Source of the DNA: Adiantum capillus-veneris
Taxonomy: Eukaryota > Streptophyta > Polypodiopsida > Polypodiales > Pteridaceae
Direction: 5' to 3'
DNA: 64,000 nucleotides
NCBI GenBank assembly: GCA_014529385.2
Contig: CM043945.1
Coordinates: 98,923,463 to 98,987,462 of the forward strand
Shown here: positions 12,801 to 24,880 of the stretch, one piece after another
Layout: every line of letters begins with the position of its first letter
Numbering within the stretch: position 1 is the first letter of the stretch
Program-made: the position numbers and the translations under genes
Notes under the pieces: generated by a model
Told to the model about the DNA's origin: nothing
Database searches by the model: none
The model's input: only the letters and a program-made list of their open reading frames with translations

Positions 12801-15800
12801 CAAGTGGTGGACCTTTGCTTCTCTCTCTGTTTCAATAGAGTAAGATTGGACAAGTGGTGGAGCTTGGAACCAAATCCCCATGTAAAACCTATCATGGTCA
12901 CTCCTAGTGGTAAGAAAGAATAACCTTTAAGATATAGATTTATAGGTTGGACAAGTGGTGGACCTTAACATCCACATATTCTTAATATAACGACATAGAG
13001 TGGAAAAGCGGTAAATCTTGAGATAAAACCACTCATGCTACTAGCAATAATAGCTTGGACAAGTGGTGGCCCTTGAATGTAAACCCCCCATGTACAAAAT
13101 ATCATGGGTTTAAGGTATTTCGATGAATCCTAGCATCTTGGAGACATGGTGCAGCTTGCTTCTCTTCATTTTTCGATGGAGCCTATCTTGGACAAATGGT
13201 AGAGCATCCTTCTCTCCATGTTTCAATGGACCCTAGCTTGGACAAGTGGTGGACCTTTGCTTCTCTCTATGATTCAATAGATTTAGCTTGGACAAGTGGT
13301 GGACCTTGGAACCAAACCCCCATGTAAAACTTATCATGGTCACTCCAAGTGGTGAGAAGGAATAACCTTTAAGATATATCCTTATAGGTTGGACAAGTGG
13401 TGGACCTTAACACCGAAATATTCTTAATATAATGACATAGAGTGAAAAAGTGGTGAATCTTGAGACAAAACTACTCATGCTACTAGAGATAATAGCTTGG
13501 ACAAGTGGTGGACCTTGAATGTAAATCCCCCATGTTTCAATAGACTTAGCTTCGACAAATGGTGGAGCATCATTCTCTCCATGTTTCAATGGAGCCTAGC
13601 TTGGACAAGTGGTGGACCTTTGTTTCTCTCTATGTTTCAATAGAGTTAGCTTGGACAAGTGGTGGACCTTGGAACCAAACCCCCATGTAAAATATCATGT
13701 TTACTCCAAGTGGTGAGAAAGAATAACTTTAAGATATATCCTTATAGGTTGGACAAGTGGTCGACCTTAACACCCATATCTTCTTAATATAATGACATAG
13801 AGTGGAAAAGTGGTGAATCTTGAGACCAAACCACTCATGCTACTAGGGATAATAGGTTGGAAAAAGTGGTGGACCTTGAATGTAAACCCCCCATCTACGA
13901 AATATCGTGGGTTTAAGGTATTTAGATGGAGCCTAGCATCTTGGAGACATGGTGCACCTTGATTCTCTTCATGGTTCAATGGAGCCTATCTTGGACAAAT
14001 GGGGGAGCATACTTCTCTTCATGTTTCAATGGACCCTAGCTTGCACAAGTGGTGGACCTTTGCTTCTCTCTATGTTTCAATAGAGTTAGCTTGGACAACT
14101 GGTGGACCTTGGAACCAAACCCCAATGTAAAACCTATCATGGTCACTCCAAGTGGTGAGAAAGAATAACCTTTAAGATATACCCTTATAGGTTGGACAAG
14201 TGGTCGACCTTAACACCCAGATGTTCCTAATGTAATGACATAGAGTGGAAAAGTGGTGAATCTTGAGACCCAACCACCCATTCTACTAGAGATAATAAGT
14301 TGGACAAGTGGTGGACCTTGAATGTAAAGTCCCCATGTACAAAATATCGTGGGTTTAAGGTATTTCAATGGATCTTAGCATCTTGGAAACATGGTGCAGC
14401 TTGCTTCTCTTCATGTTTCAATGGAGCCTATCTTAGACAAATGGTGGAGCATCCTTCTCTCCATGTTTCAATGGACCTTAGCTTGGACAAGTTGTGGATC
14501 TTTGCTTCTATCTATGTTTCCATAGAGTTAGCTTGGACAAGTGGTGGACCTTGGAACCAAACCCCCATGTAAAACATATCATGGTCATTCCAAGTGGTGA
14601 GAAATAATACCCTTTAAGATCTAGCCTTATAGGTTGGACAAGTGGTCGACCTTAAAACCTAGATCTTCTTAATATAATGACATAGAGTGGAAAAGTGGTG
14701 AATCTTGAGACCAAACCACTCATGCTACTAAGGATAATAGGTTGGACAAGTGGTGGACCTTGAATGTAAACCCCCCATGTACGAAATATCATGGGTTTAA
14801 GGTATTTCAATGGATCTTAGCATCTTGGAGACATGGTGTAGCTTTCTTCTCTTCATGTTTCAATGAAGCGTATCTTGGACAAATGGTGGAGCATCCTTCT
14901 CTCCATGTTTCAATGGACCCTAGCTTGGACAAGTGGTGGACCTTTGCTTCTCTCTATGTTTCAATAGAGTTATCTTGGACAAGTGGTGGACCTTGGATCA
15001 AACCCCATGTAAAACCTATCATGGTCACTCCAAGTGGTGAGAAAGAATAACCCTTAAGATATAGCCTTATAGGTTGGACAAGTGGTGGACCTTAACACCC
15101 AGATATTCTTAATATAATGACATAGAGTGAAAAGTGGTGAATCTTGAGACCAAACCACTCATGCTACTAGCGTTAATAGGTTGGACAAGTGGTGGACCTT
15201 GAATGTAAACCCCCCATGTTTCAATAGAGTTAGCTTCGACAAATCTCTTTCTTAGAGAATCCTTTTCTCTCCATGTTTCAATAGAGTTAGCTTGGACAAG
15301 TGGTGGACCTTGGACCAAACCCCCATGTAAAACATATCATGGACATTTCAAGTGGTGAGAAAGAATACCCTTTAAGATATACCCTTATAGGTTGGACAAG
15401 TGGTCGACCTTAACACCAGATCTTCTTAACGTAATGACATAGAGTGGAAAAGTGGTGAATCTTGAGACCAAACCACTCATTCTACTAGAGATAATAGGTT
15501 GGACAAGTGGTGGACCTTGAATGTAAACTCCCCATGTACAAAATATCGTGGGTTTAAGGTATTTCAATGGATCTTAGCATCTTGGAGACATGGTGGCAAC
15601 TTGCTTCTCTTCATGTTTCAATGGAGCCTATCTTGGACAAATGGTGGAGCATCCTTCTCTCCATGTTTCAATGGACCCTAGCTTGGACAATTGGTGGACC
15701 TTTGCTTCTCTCTATGTTTCAATAGAGTTATCTTGGACAAGTGGTGGAACTTGGAAACCAAACCCCCATGTAAAACCTATCATGGTCATTCCAAGTGGTG

Positions 15801-16770
15801 AGAAAGAATACCCTTTAAGATATAGCCTTATAGGTTGGACAAGTGGTGGACCTTAACACCCAGATCTTCTTAATATAATGACATAGAGTGGAAAAGTGGT
15901 GAATCTTGAGACCAAACCACTCATGCTACTAGTGATAATAGGTTGGACAAGTGGTGGACCTTGAATGTAAACCCCCCATGTACGAAATATCATGGGTTTA
16001 AGATATTTCAATGGAGCCTAGCATTTTGGAGACATGGTGCAGCTTGCTTCTCTTCATGTTTCAATTGAACTGGCTTGGACAAATGGTGGAGCATCCTTCT
16101 CTCCATGTTTCAATGGAGCCTAGCTTGGACAGGTTGTGGACCTTTGATTCTCTCTATGTTTCAATAGAGTTAGCTTGGACAAGTGGTGGACCTTGGAACC
16201 ATACCCCTATGTAAAACCTATCATGTGCATTCCAAGTGGTGGTAAATAATATACCATTTAGAGATATAGCCTTATAGGTTGGACAAGTGGTGGACCTTAA
16301 CACCCAGATCTTCTTAATATAATGACATAGAGTGGAAAAGTGGTGAATCTTGAGCCACTCAGGCTACTAGAGATAATGGTTGGACAAGTGGTGGACCTTG
16401 AATTTAAAACCCACATATACAAAAAATCATGGGTTTAAGGTATTTCAATGGAGCCTAGCATCTCAAAGACATGGTGCATCTTGCTTCTCTTCATGTTTCA
16501 ATGGAGCCTATTTTGGACAAATGGTGGAGCATCCTTCTCTCCATGTTTCAATGGACCCTAGATTGGACAAGTGGTGGACCTTTGCTTCTCTCTATGTTTC
16601 AATATAGTTAGCCTATATTAGACAATTAGTAGACCTCCAATCTCTCCATGTTGTCTAGAGCTGAGCTTGGACAAGTGGTGGACCTTACTTCTCCCTTCCC
16701 TTAGTTACTAGCTTAAATGATCACTATGTATACTTGCTTAGATCTAGCTTGAACAAGTGGTGGAACTTGT
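6836..16770 (+). repeat. Large satellite-like array with a 20-bp box and a ~440-bp higher-order unit
   Basis: About 10 kb of forward-oriented repeats. The marker CCTATCATGGTCACTCCAAG recurs at roughly 7925, 8287, 8740, 9133, 9497, 9922, 10350, 10793, 11230, 11593 and so on to 16217. The spacings cluster near 440 bp and 365 bp, with 320 and 492 as exceptions. Each 440-bp unit contains about eight diverged copies of the box TTGGACAAGTGGTGGACCTT, 42-84 bp apart, so the unit is itself a multimer of short monomers. The 365-bp form lacks roughly one monomer interval. The first kilobase (6.84-7.75 kb) is more diverged. Open frames of 60-100 codons in each unit recur with the repeat and are not genes. 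The right end carries a distinctive edge segment (16.61-16.75 kb) also found inverted at 27.0 and 33.5 kb. Confidence 0.92.
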
Positions 16771-16837
16771 ATTCACACAAACTTAATCCATTACAAAAAA
16801 GTATATGTTAAAATAACATTTGGTTTTTTTTTTTCAG

Positions 16838-18034
16838 GAAAGATGGCTCCAAAAAACAGGTTGCAAGGGTTGCTGTCTCAGTTGACTATACTTGCAATGA
16901 TCTTAGGAAATGGTATTTGGACATACATGGTATAGAGGGTGCACAATTTCATAAGGTGCATCTATTTATTGCCCAAAAAGGAGAATGACAGCTTGTTTGA
17001 AGATGTTTGGACAAGTTGTGGAAGCATCTGTCTCTGTAGTTGATAGTCATCCGGAGGTGGAATGCATTGACATTCTAGTTCCAATGAATCTAGAATTTCA
17101 ACTATCTCCAGGAGCATATGCATTGGAGCGCATGTCTACAAACAAAGAAGAGACAATGTTTTCTCGAGGATGGAAGTTTGCAGAATCAAATCCAAATATC
17201 ACAGCAGATCAACTTCAAAGCTCCATCATTGCCACACTACAACGAAAAAAAAGGTGAAAGCTTCACGACCACCATCCACAAAGAAGCAAGCAAAAGTGCA
17301 AAAAGTAGAAGCTAAGCGAACTAGTTCCATTTGGATGTAGACAGGCATCCTTTGGCATCCTCATCAACAGAGGGTTCAATGTCAAAGATGAGAATTGTGG
17401 ATCCAGATGTTTTAGGAAGCTGAGGCCATGAAAGGACAAGAAAAAGATACAGGTGGAATGAATAAGTACATAAATTATTTTCCTTTCCAATATAGGGAAT
17501 TTGATATCCCTATTCAAAATTGTTGGCTTGCTCCTGATCACTATAATGCACGTATTATGGATAAAAAACACGCTGAAAGTGTGTTATTTGGATTTTCACG
17601 GAGTACGGACCAAGCCTGAAGCATGTGGCATATTTGATGCCTATTCGAAATGCAAAATCAAAGAAGGGGACTCCTTTTGGCAGTAGAAGAGGGTAGGGAG
17701 CAAAAAATTAAAGATTATCATTATTGGATTCTTGATGGCAGCATTCAATCTATGCTGCAAAAGTTTTGCTTCACAATGAAACAAAAAAATAAAAGAGATA
17801 TTTGAAAGACTGATTAGCGTGTATAAATTTAGAAAGGCTAACATTGTTGTGAATGCTCCTTCCATTTGTTGCAACTGCTATATCTGCCATTGCAAATGAG
17901 GAGGCTCAGGCATTGTATGTCAAGCAACCTTACAGCCAAATATTGAGACATTTACGGAGTCAATGGATCTTCTCAGGACGACCACCAAAGGAGCAAGTGG
18001 AATTGGAAGAGGGGACATGCATCTCGTGCCGGTG
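16838..18034 (+). pseudogene. Broken plus-strand gene block with a ParB-like motif
   Basis: A strong acceptor (T-rich tract then CAG, 16835-16837) opens the block. The first frame (from about 16840) reads to a stop near 16985 and continues in another frame to 17257, so at least one frameshift is present. The next part (17428-17680) contains NCWLAPDHYNARIMD and HAESVLFGF. Near 17725-17790 it reads YWILDG and, after a one-base slip, QHSIYAAKVLLHNE. That pattern (ILDGxH followed by AAK) resembles the ParB/sulfiredoxin nucleotide-binding fold; this is by eye and moderate in confidence. A third stretch (17853-18034) ends in a segment with a close relative at 19.57-19.63 kb. Function is unknown. 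Several shifts and stops indicate decay. Confidence 0.5.
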
Positions 18035-19560
18035 ATGGGGGCTTTTCACAAGCCAAGCTCTAATACCCCTCTTGCTCTCGTTCCCCACCTATGATGAAAG
18101 CCCCTTCTTAGGAGGGAGTTGATAAAAAAGCATTGGAAAAAAAGTAAGAAAAAAAATAAGTATGATATGTAAAATTATGAGAAGGTTTAAAAATAGGCAC
18201 AAAATGCTACGGGGTAGAAAATCCCAATTGCTCCTTTTTCTTCACTGTTGCCCCCCGGGTGTCCCTTTTCCTCCCTCCACTCAATATAGCAACCCCCTCT
18301 TCTTCCCCTTGTCCTTTCTCCTTTCTCTCTGGTAAAGCTACCCACCCTCACCAATATGCATTAAAACTAACAATATATGCCTTGAACTCACATGCAACTT
18401 AGCCTATCTTCAAGGATAGTATACCCCACCCCCTCTTTCTCTATTTATCATATCCAATGACCCAAATACCCCCTATCTCTCTTCTCAATGGGCGCCATGT
18501 CTTGCTATTGTAGCTAAATAACTTCCCCCACACTCACACACACTCATTTCACTGAAAAGGTGTCCATGACCCATATCCCCACCCGGTGGTTACTGATTTT
18601 TCTTGTGTTCACACACATCTGCACACAGATTTCACTACTCTGACACATCCCCTCTCTCCCCCTCTTGTAAATACTTATTCTCCATGTCACCTCTCACTTT
18701 TTTTCATCAAACCCATCTCTCTCTATTTTGTCTCTCTCTCATGAGACTGCTGTTCTGGCACATTACACACAGCCAGACAGTGGGGCCCACAGTCACATGG
18801 CCTATGTTAGTAATTATTTCTTCATTTCTAAATTCTAGAATTTCTCCCCCTATTCCCCTATTTAAAAGATGGGGTCACCATCACACAAAGGACAGAACAT
18901 GCACCAAAGAAAACACTATGCACTGTGTGTGCCTAGTGCACACACCACACACACCCACACCATCACATCACCATCAAGCAATCACCATGCTTGTTTGAGC
19001 AGGACCTCTACCACCCTTGGCTATGGAAGATGAGGGCAACTAAATGAAGGATGATGGCCATAATCCTCGTGGAGTCTTCGCCATCAACTCCCCATCCTAT
19101 CCGCATGTGCTATACCAACTTCTCCTTCTCATTTCCCATACCCTATGATCACATTTCATCGCCTAATTCTATAATTAAAGCTTGAAGGTTTTGTGATTAT
19201 GTTTTCTTGCAATATTTTGCCCATGTGAGGTGTGCGGAATCGCCACCAGTCTTGTGTTTTGGAGTGAGCTTGTGTATGTGTGAAGGGGTGCGGATTCGAC
19301 CAGTCCTTTTGAGGAGCCTAAGTAATTAAGATTATACATCCCTCATCTCTCTCTCTCTCTTCTCTCTCTCTCTATGCTCTCTCTCTCTATCTCTCTCTAT
19401 CTTGAACTCATTCCCTTTTCTTCATCATTACTCCAAGTATCAATTTCTAAAGGTGAAAACTTTGTTATGGTGGTGTGTTTGTTTGCGTCCTAGATCGCTG
19501 AAGCTAGGAGGTGCCCCATGTTTGTGGCTTTACCATTACAGGCTCGAGTACGAGCCATTT
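18035..19560. other. Pyrimidine-rich spacer or intron
   Basis: C/T-rich sequence with CACA-rich tracts (18.5-19.0 kb) and interrupted CT runs (about 19340-19400). The open frame at 18603-18998 is low-complexity and not convincing. If the neighbouring blocks belong to one gene, this is an intron of about 1.5 kb. Confidence 0.4.
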
Positions 19561-19626
19561 TTGGTCCCAGGACGACCACCAGAGGCCGTCGGGGGTTCAG
19601 GGGCACATGCCCGTGCCGGATGGGAT
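19561..19626 (+). other. Probable short exon end with consensus splice donor
   Basis: The segment ends at a perfect GTAAGT donor (from 19627), and a T-rich tract with TAG (19708-19710) follows 84 bp later. That would be a short GT-AG intron leading into the block at 19711. The segment is similar to about 17965-18030, and in the matching frame both read RTTT(K/R)G. The upstream limit of the exon is not visible. Confidence 0.45.
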
Positions 19627-19710
19627 GTAAGTTATTTTCTTTGTCTTTTTGATAGTGTTTAATTAACAAATCTTGCTCAATAGTTTAATTATTTCTCTAT
19701 TTATTTTTAG

Positions 19711-21110
19711 GTTTTCTTCGATTGGCAAGAATGAGTGCAGCAGCAGCAAGTTGGATTGCTAAACAGGCACACATGGTCACGTACTCTGATTTAGTTTATG
19801 ATTGCTGGATAGAAATCATTGAAAAGCTAGAAGAGGAGAATAAGAAAACCCCCAACAACTGTATTTAGATACCTTTGTGGCCTTGAGGAATCAGAGGTAA
19901 AGACTATTCAAGAAGAGATTAGAGATGAGAAGATTTTACTGTCAAAGAGTGCAAAGGATGGTTGATGCAACTGACATGTATGATCGAATCAAGCAGTTGA
20001 AGCAAGACAAATTGATTCAAGATGCACTTCTTGAAGGCTTCAACAATTTGAATGAGTCTTCACCATGTAAAGACTGGGAGGAGGTGGTCAAAATGTATAA
20101 CATCAATGATGTTGTTTATAAAACAATTTTAATGCTATGCGAGGAATGGATCAGATCTAGTTTGACGCGTGGAACAAAGAAAATGGCTTTTCCAGATGGA
20201 GCAATAAAATACATGCAATGGGCAATTCACCTTCAAAGAGGAGAAAAACTGAGCCTAGAGATTTGCCATGGTCAATCTATGTGGTGAGCCTACAAATGGA
20301 AGGCAATCTCTACTTGATGCGCCCACTTCAATAATAAAGTGCCTATTGGGCTTATGTGTTTAGATATGACAAAAAAACGTTGGAGGCAATTTGAAGTGGA
20401 GTGAGGAGACATTTAACAATGCTTTGGATGGGATCTTGGCTATTGCTGGAGGGTCAACAGATCCTGGATTTTTCTTTCTTGCATTTGTGGATTTCACTAA
20501 CTTCACAAAATTGCAATGTGCCTTTCATGACATGGGAGATAATCTGAGCTACCATTGTTGTGGTGCATTGCATCACTTTCCATCAGCTCCTTGCAAAGGA
20601 GCAATTCAATTCCTAACAGTTATTGCCTTCTTGGGACAAGGCAATGCATTTGAAGACCTGAGAAGAAGATCAGAGGAACATCCCATGCCAATTGATTGTT
20701 CTCTTCTTCAAGTAGCAGATAACGATATGTCAGATTTGCAATATTTGGAGGCCAAAAAAAGATATTTGGTCAAGCACTACATTCGTACATATTGTTTTGA
20801 AGACCGCAAGCTTGTTGATGTTTTTGGTGATGGCTCCTTGGTTTCACAAGAAGGAATACAACAGAAAAAAGAAGTTATATGCTTAATTGATAGTGTGGAG
20901 GAGGCAAAAAACGTGGAGACCATGCTGCTAGACTTTGCTAAGTCTCATGAAGATATAGAAAAATGGGCTGGACTTCAACAATCCACTTCGCAATCAGATG
21001 ACATCGTGCCTGTTACAGAGGAGTGCTCTCCACAAAGAGAAGAAGAAGAACAACAACAACATCCTCTGTCAATGGAGGACTTTTTGGAAATGGAGACACG
21101 TATGTTTTGA
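19711..21110 (+). pseudogene. Broken gene block with a Rossmann/methyltransferase-like C-terminus
   Basis: After the acceptor at 19710 the frame reads MSAAAASWIAKQAHMVTY before a stop near 19868. The reading then passes through shifted frames to 19925-20287 and 20391-21110, so at least two shifts are present. The last frame (about 240 codons) contains HYIRTYCFEDRKLVDVFGDG followed by an acidic-ended strand, VICLIDSVEEA. This is the order of motif I and motif II in class I SAM-dependent methyltransferases. That assignment is tentative: I did not see a clear DPPY or NPPY motif. The tail is Glu/Gln-rich and ends at TGA 21108-21110. It most likely continues the gene that carries the ParB-like block upstream. 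Confidence 0.45.
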
Positions 21111-21229
21111 GTTTCTTGTGTATGTTAGTGTTTCTTGTTACTGATTTGATACTCTTAATGTTAGATTTTTCTTTATATAGTATTGATTGAGTTTGTATTT
21201 TTTATCTCAAGCATTCAAGGTTTGAATGT

Positions 21230-23560
21230 AAATATAAATTACTTGAGTTTTTGAATGGTGGATCTTTAGACTAAAACTATAACATTTAATACTCACAAAG
21301 ACTTAATTACTTAAGAGCTTGAACTCAATAGGTTTTGGACCTTTATCAATACCCCTTGATATGATACATTAGATCGTAGCATGGTTAAATGGTGATGCTT
21401 CATAAATTGAACCTAGCTTAGACAGGTGCTGGAGCCTAAATTTAAACTAACCTTGCTAGAAGGGAGCTTATGTTTGGACTTTGAGAACTAGCATAAGTAA
21501 TCAATTAGAGCATAGATTAGACATGTGGTGGTGGCCTTAGAGACCAAAATCTTAATGAGCTTGGAAAGGTATTTAAGTACTGCAATTTACTTAGCTTTAG
21601 TACTCACTAAAGGCATAGCTTGAAAAAAGGTGGACCTTACATGGATCCTAATTTCAAGAGGTGTGGTAGACCTTCAAACCAAGATCATATAGCTTGGACA
21701 TGTGGTGAACCTTGCATGGAGACTAGTTTAGACAAGTGTGGTACACCTTGTAACCAACACCCATTTGTTATATTAGCTTGGACAAGTGGTGGACCTTGCT
21801 TTTATGTTTCAATGGAGCATATTTTGGACAGGTGGTAGACCTTGTTTCTCTCCATGCTTCAATGGAGAGAAACATTAGCTTGGACAAGTGGTGGACCTTG
21901 CTTTTATGTTTTAAAGGAGAATATTTCGGACAAGTGGTAGACATTGTTTCTCTCCATGGTTCAATGGAACCCACCTTAGACAAGTGAAGTACCTTGAAAC
22001 CAAATCCCCATAATACAACCTACTAAATAGGTTGGAAAATTGGTGGTGTATGAAACCATTCATGATAGAGCATAGTATAGGTGAAAACGTAGTGGTCCTT
22101 ATATCAATTACCCATGCATAGCTTGGACAAGTGGTGGACCTTGATTCTCTCTATGTTTCAATGGATCCTATATTGGACTATAGATATATCTTACTTATTT
22201 CCATGCTTCAATGGATTGTAGCTTGGATAAGGAGTGGACCTTCAAACAAAACTCCACAGCATAGCATATATTAACAATTCATGGGTTTTATAGAGATTTT
22301 CTTGCCTATTTTGGAGAGTTGGTACACCTTTATTCTCCATTCTTCAATGGATCTTAGGTTGGACAAGCGGAGCTGCAGAAGTGGTCAACCTTAAAATGAA
22401 ACCTCCCATGCTACAACCCATCATAGATCGTATATGTAGTGGACCTTGAAACTCTTTTATGTCCCTAGCTTAGAGAAGCATTGCACTCTTTATTATCTTC
22501 ATACATGAAGGCAAGGTTGGACAAGTGGTGGACCTTCAAACCAGAATCTCTATGCAATAATAGGCAAGTGGTGGAGCTTGTTTTCTCCATGTTCCAATGG
22601 AGCCTAGCTTAGACAAACAATGGAGCTTGCTTCTCTCCATGTTTCAATGGATCCTAGCTTAGAAAAGTGGTGGAGCTTTGATTCTCTCCATGTTCCAATG
22701 GACCATAGCTTAGACAAGTGGTAGACCTTGAAAAAACCCCCGTATACAACATATTATGGGGTTTTCATGTTTCAATGGCACCTAGCTTGGACAAATGGTA
22801 GAGCTTGCTTCTCTTTATGTTTCAATGGATCCAATCTTAGCCAAGTGTGGACCTTGAAACAAGAATCCCCCCCCCATGTACAACGTATTATGGGTTTTGA
22901 AAGCACTGGGAGAAAATAATAGCTTTGATAAGTGGTGGACCTTGCTTCTCTCCATGCTTCAATGGAGCCGAGGTTGGACACATGTTGGAGAGAAGATGGT
23001 TGCCCATGAAATAAGACCATGCATGCTATAATCAATCATATGTTGTACACATGGTGGACCTTGCAATTGTTTTATATGCCTAACTTGGACAAGTGGAGGA
23101 CCCTTGATTACCTCCAGATATCAACAACAAGCCAAGTTTGGACAAGTGTAGTACCACCAAACCAGAATCTCTATGCTACAATAGAGTATAGGTAGGACAC
23201 ACAGTGAACCTTGATATCAAACCATCCATGCTACTAGAGATGATAGGTTTCACATGTGGTGGAACCTTGTATCAATGTTCTATGTGTAGTTTTTGACTAG
23301 TGATAGACCTTGAAACTAATCCCTCTAGGCTACAAGAAAAAAGAGATGGATGAGGAGGCTAGACTACTTTTGTTGCATCAATGCATCCCATGTTACCACA
23401 TATACTATAGGGTTCTTGGATAAGTGTTGGATCTTGTGTCAATGCTCCATGTCTAGCTTGGACAAGTGGTGGACCTTGGTTCTCTCTATGCTTCAAATGG
23501 GCAATAGATTGGAGACACAGTGGCCTTTTTTTTCCAATGATTTTATTTTTTGGAAACCTT
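21230..23560 (+). repeat. Diverged box-repeat region, forward orientation
   Basis: Copies of the box (for example near 21778, 21879, 22124, 22507 and 23458) occur with irregular spacing and much divergence, without a clean 440-bp period. Phrases such as CCATGTTTCAATGGA, shared with the main array, confirm the family. The region lies between two plus-strand exon-like blocks, as an intron would. Confidence 0.8.
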
Positions 23561-23682
23561 GGAGGCACCATGTAAGAGGCACTCTAAGTCTTCCATACAA
23601 TGGACCTATTGGACTATAAAATAATGATATCTTTCTTTGATATTGTCATTATTTTATGCATAATATTTTCTTCTTTTTGCAG

Positions 23683-24303
23683 ACACAAAGGAGTTAAGTG
23701 ATATAAAAACTAGATGTATTTCACACTATGATTGGCATGAAGATCCTTTTGGGACACCAACTTTTCCTATTCCCAAAGATGTAATTTTCCATATTAACGG
23801 TGTGGATTTTGAAGTGCGACTTTCATGTATTGAAGGAGCTGGTTATGGGCTATTTGTGCATACTACCCTGGAAAGTGGTTTGACTATTCTAAACTATGGA
23901 GGGCATAAGTATAGATTTCAAGACTGGAAAAAGATATGCAAAATATTTCCAAGAGCTTATAAATATTCTCTTCTAGAGGATCCAAACATAGAAGAAGAGG
24001 AAGATCAATCATACATTATTGGTTGTGTAGAAGAAGGAAACGTGTCGGGCTATATAAATAGTTCTCACAGTACAAATGTCTGTCCCAACGTACGCTATAC
24101 ATTTGATCCAAATTTCCACCTTGGCATAAATGCACCTCTTCACACATCAAGTCAGAAGAATATGGCCATGTATGCATTGAGACTATTTGTCAAGTTGAAG
24201 CAGGAGAAGAGTTGTTTGCTGACTATAACTTTACTTGACATTGTAAAGTATTGTACATGGATGGAAATCTCAAGTACATGCATCATTTTCATTTTTCATG
24301 GAT
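23683..24303 (+). pseudogene. SET-domain protein fragment, frameshifted
   Basis: The exon starts after a clear acceptor (TTCTTTTTGCAG, ending 23682) and reads through DTKELSDIK to the SET core. GAGYGLFVHTTLESG (about 23838) is the SET N-terminal turn, with NYGG (about 23896). IGCVEEGNVSGYINSSHS and CPNVRYTFDP (about 24020-24110) match the substrate and cofactor-binding part. Near 24195 the frame slips by one base: GEELFADYNF, the final SET motif, appears in the next frame at about 24205-24240, followed by a TGA (about 24231-24238). SET proteins methylate lysines, usually on histones, but this copy could not be made intact. It precedes the FCP1-like block by about 580 bp. Confidence 0.75.
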
Positions 24304-24880
24304 GAAATCTCAAGTGAATATAACATTTGATTATTGTTTAGTTTATGCTCAACGAGAATCTAGAGTGCTCTTATGCTTTGTGTGTTGTCTAACTTATTTG
24401 ACTACCTTGGCCATAGAATCTTGATTCTACTCTAGATTTGTGATAAATCTTACCAAAATTTAATCAATGTCTAGGTTGGACAAGTGGTGGGGCTTCAAAC
24501 ATTACTGTCTTAAACAAGTGGAGTTATCTTACTTGAATAAGTGGTGGCCTTTGAATCCAAATCTAAGCCAAATCTCTAATTGTTTTCTTGTAGTCTAGGT
24601 TGGACATTTGGTGGACCTTGTATCCATGTTTCCTCAACAAGGGTGGCTTTTAGTTTTCACTTTAAGTACTCATCTTTAATAAAGTGTAGGATGGAAAATG
24701 TTGAGTTAGTAGATTGTATTTTAGACAAGTGGTGTTTGGTGTACGAATGCTGAAAATGGTTGCAAGGATTCTAACAACGACTTTACCTTAAATAAATTTC
24801 TTACTAGGAGTTCTACATATAAATATGGTGAATAAAATTCTAGTGGTTTTGAGATACCATTTGTGTGTGTGTTTTCTTAG
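24304..24880. other. Probable intron with a few box-repeat copies
   Basis: Diverged forward boxes occur near 24475, 24540 and 24600. A pyrimidine-rich acceptor (TTTTCTTAG, ending 24880) closes the stretch. No other coding signal was seen. Confidence 0.5.

Noticed and set aside
8464-16607. Many plus- and minus-strand open frames of 60-100 codons (WTS/DKWW-rich) in the main array
   Set aside because: They recur with the repeat unit, follow its period and change frame between units; they are by-products of the satellite.
6836-16770. CRISPR-like reading of short repeats with variable spacers
   Set aside because: Boxes vary in sequence, spacers are themselves repeats, the unit is nested, and all other content is eukaryotic.
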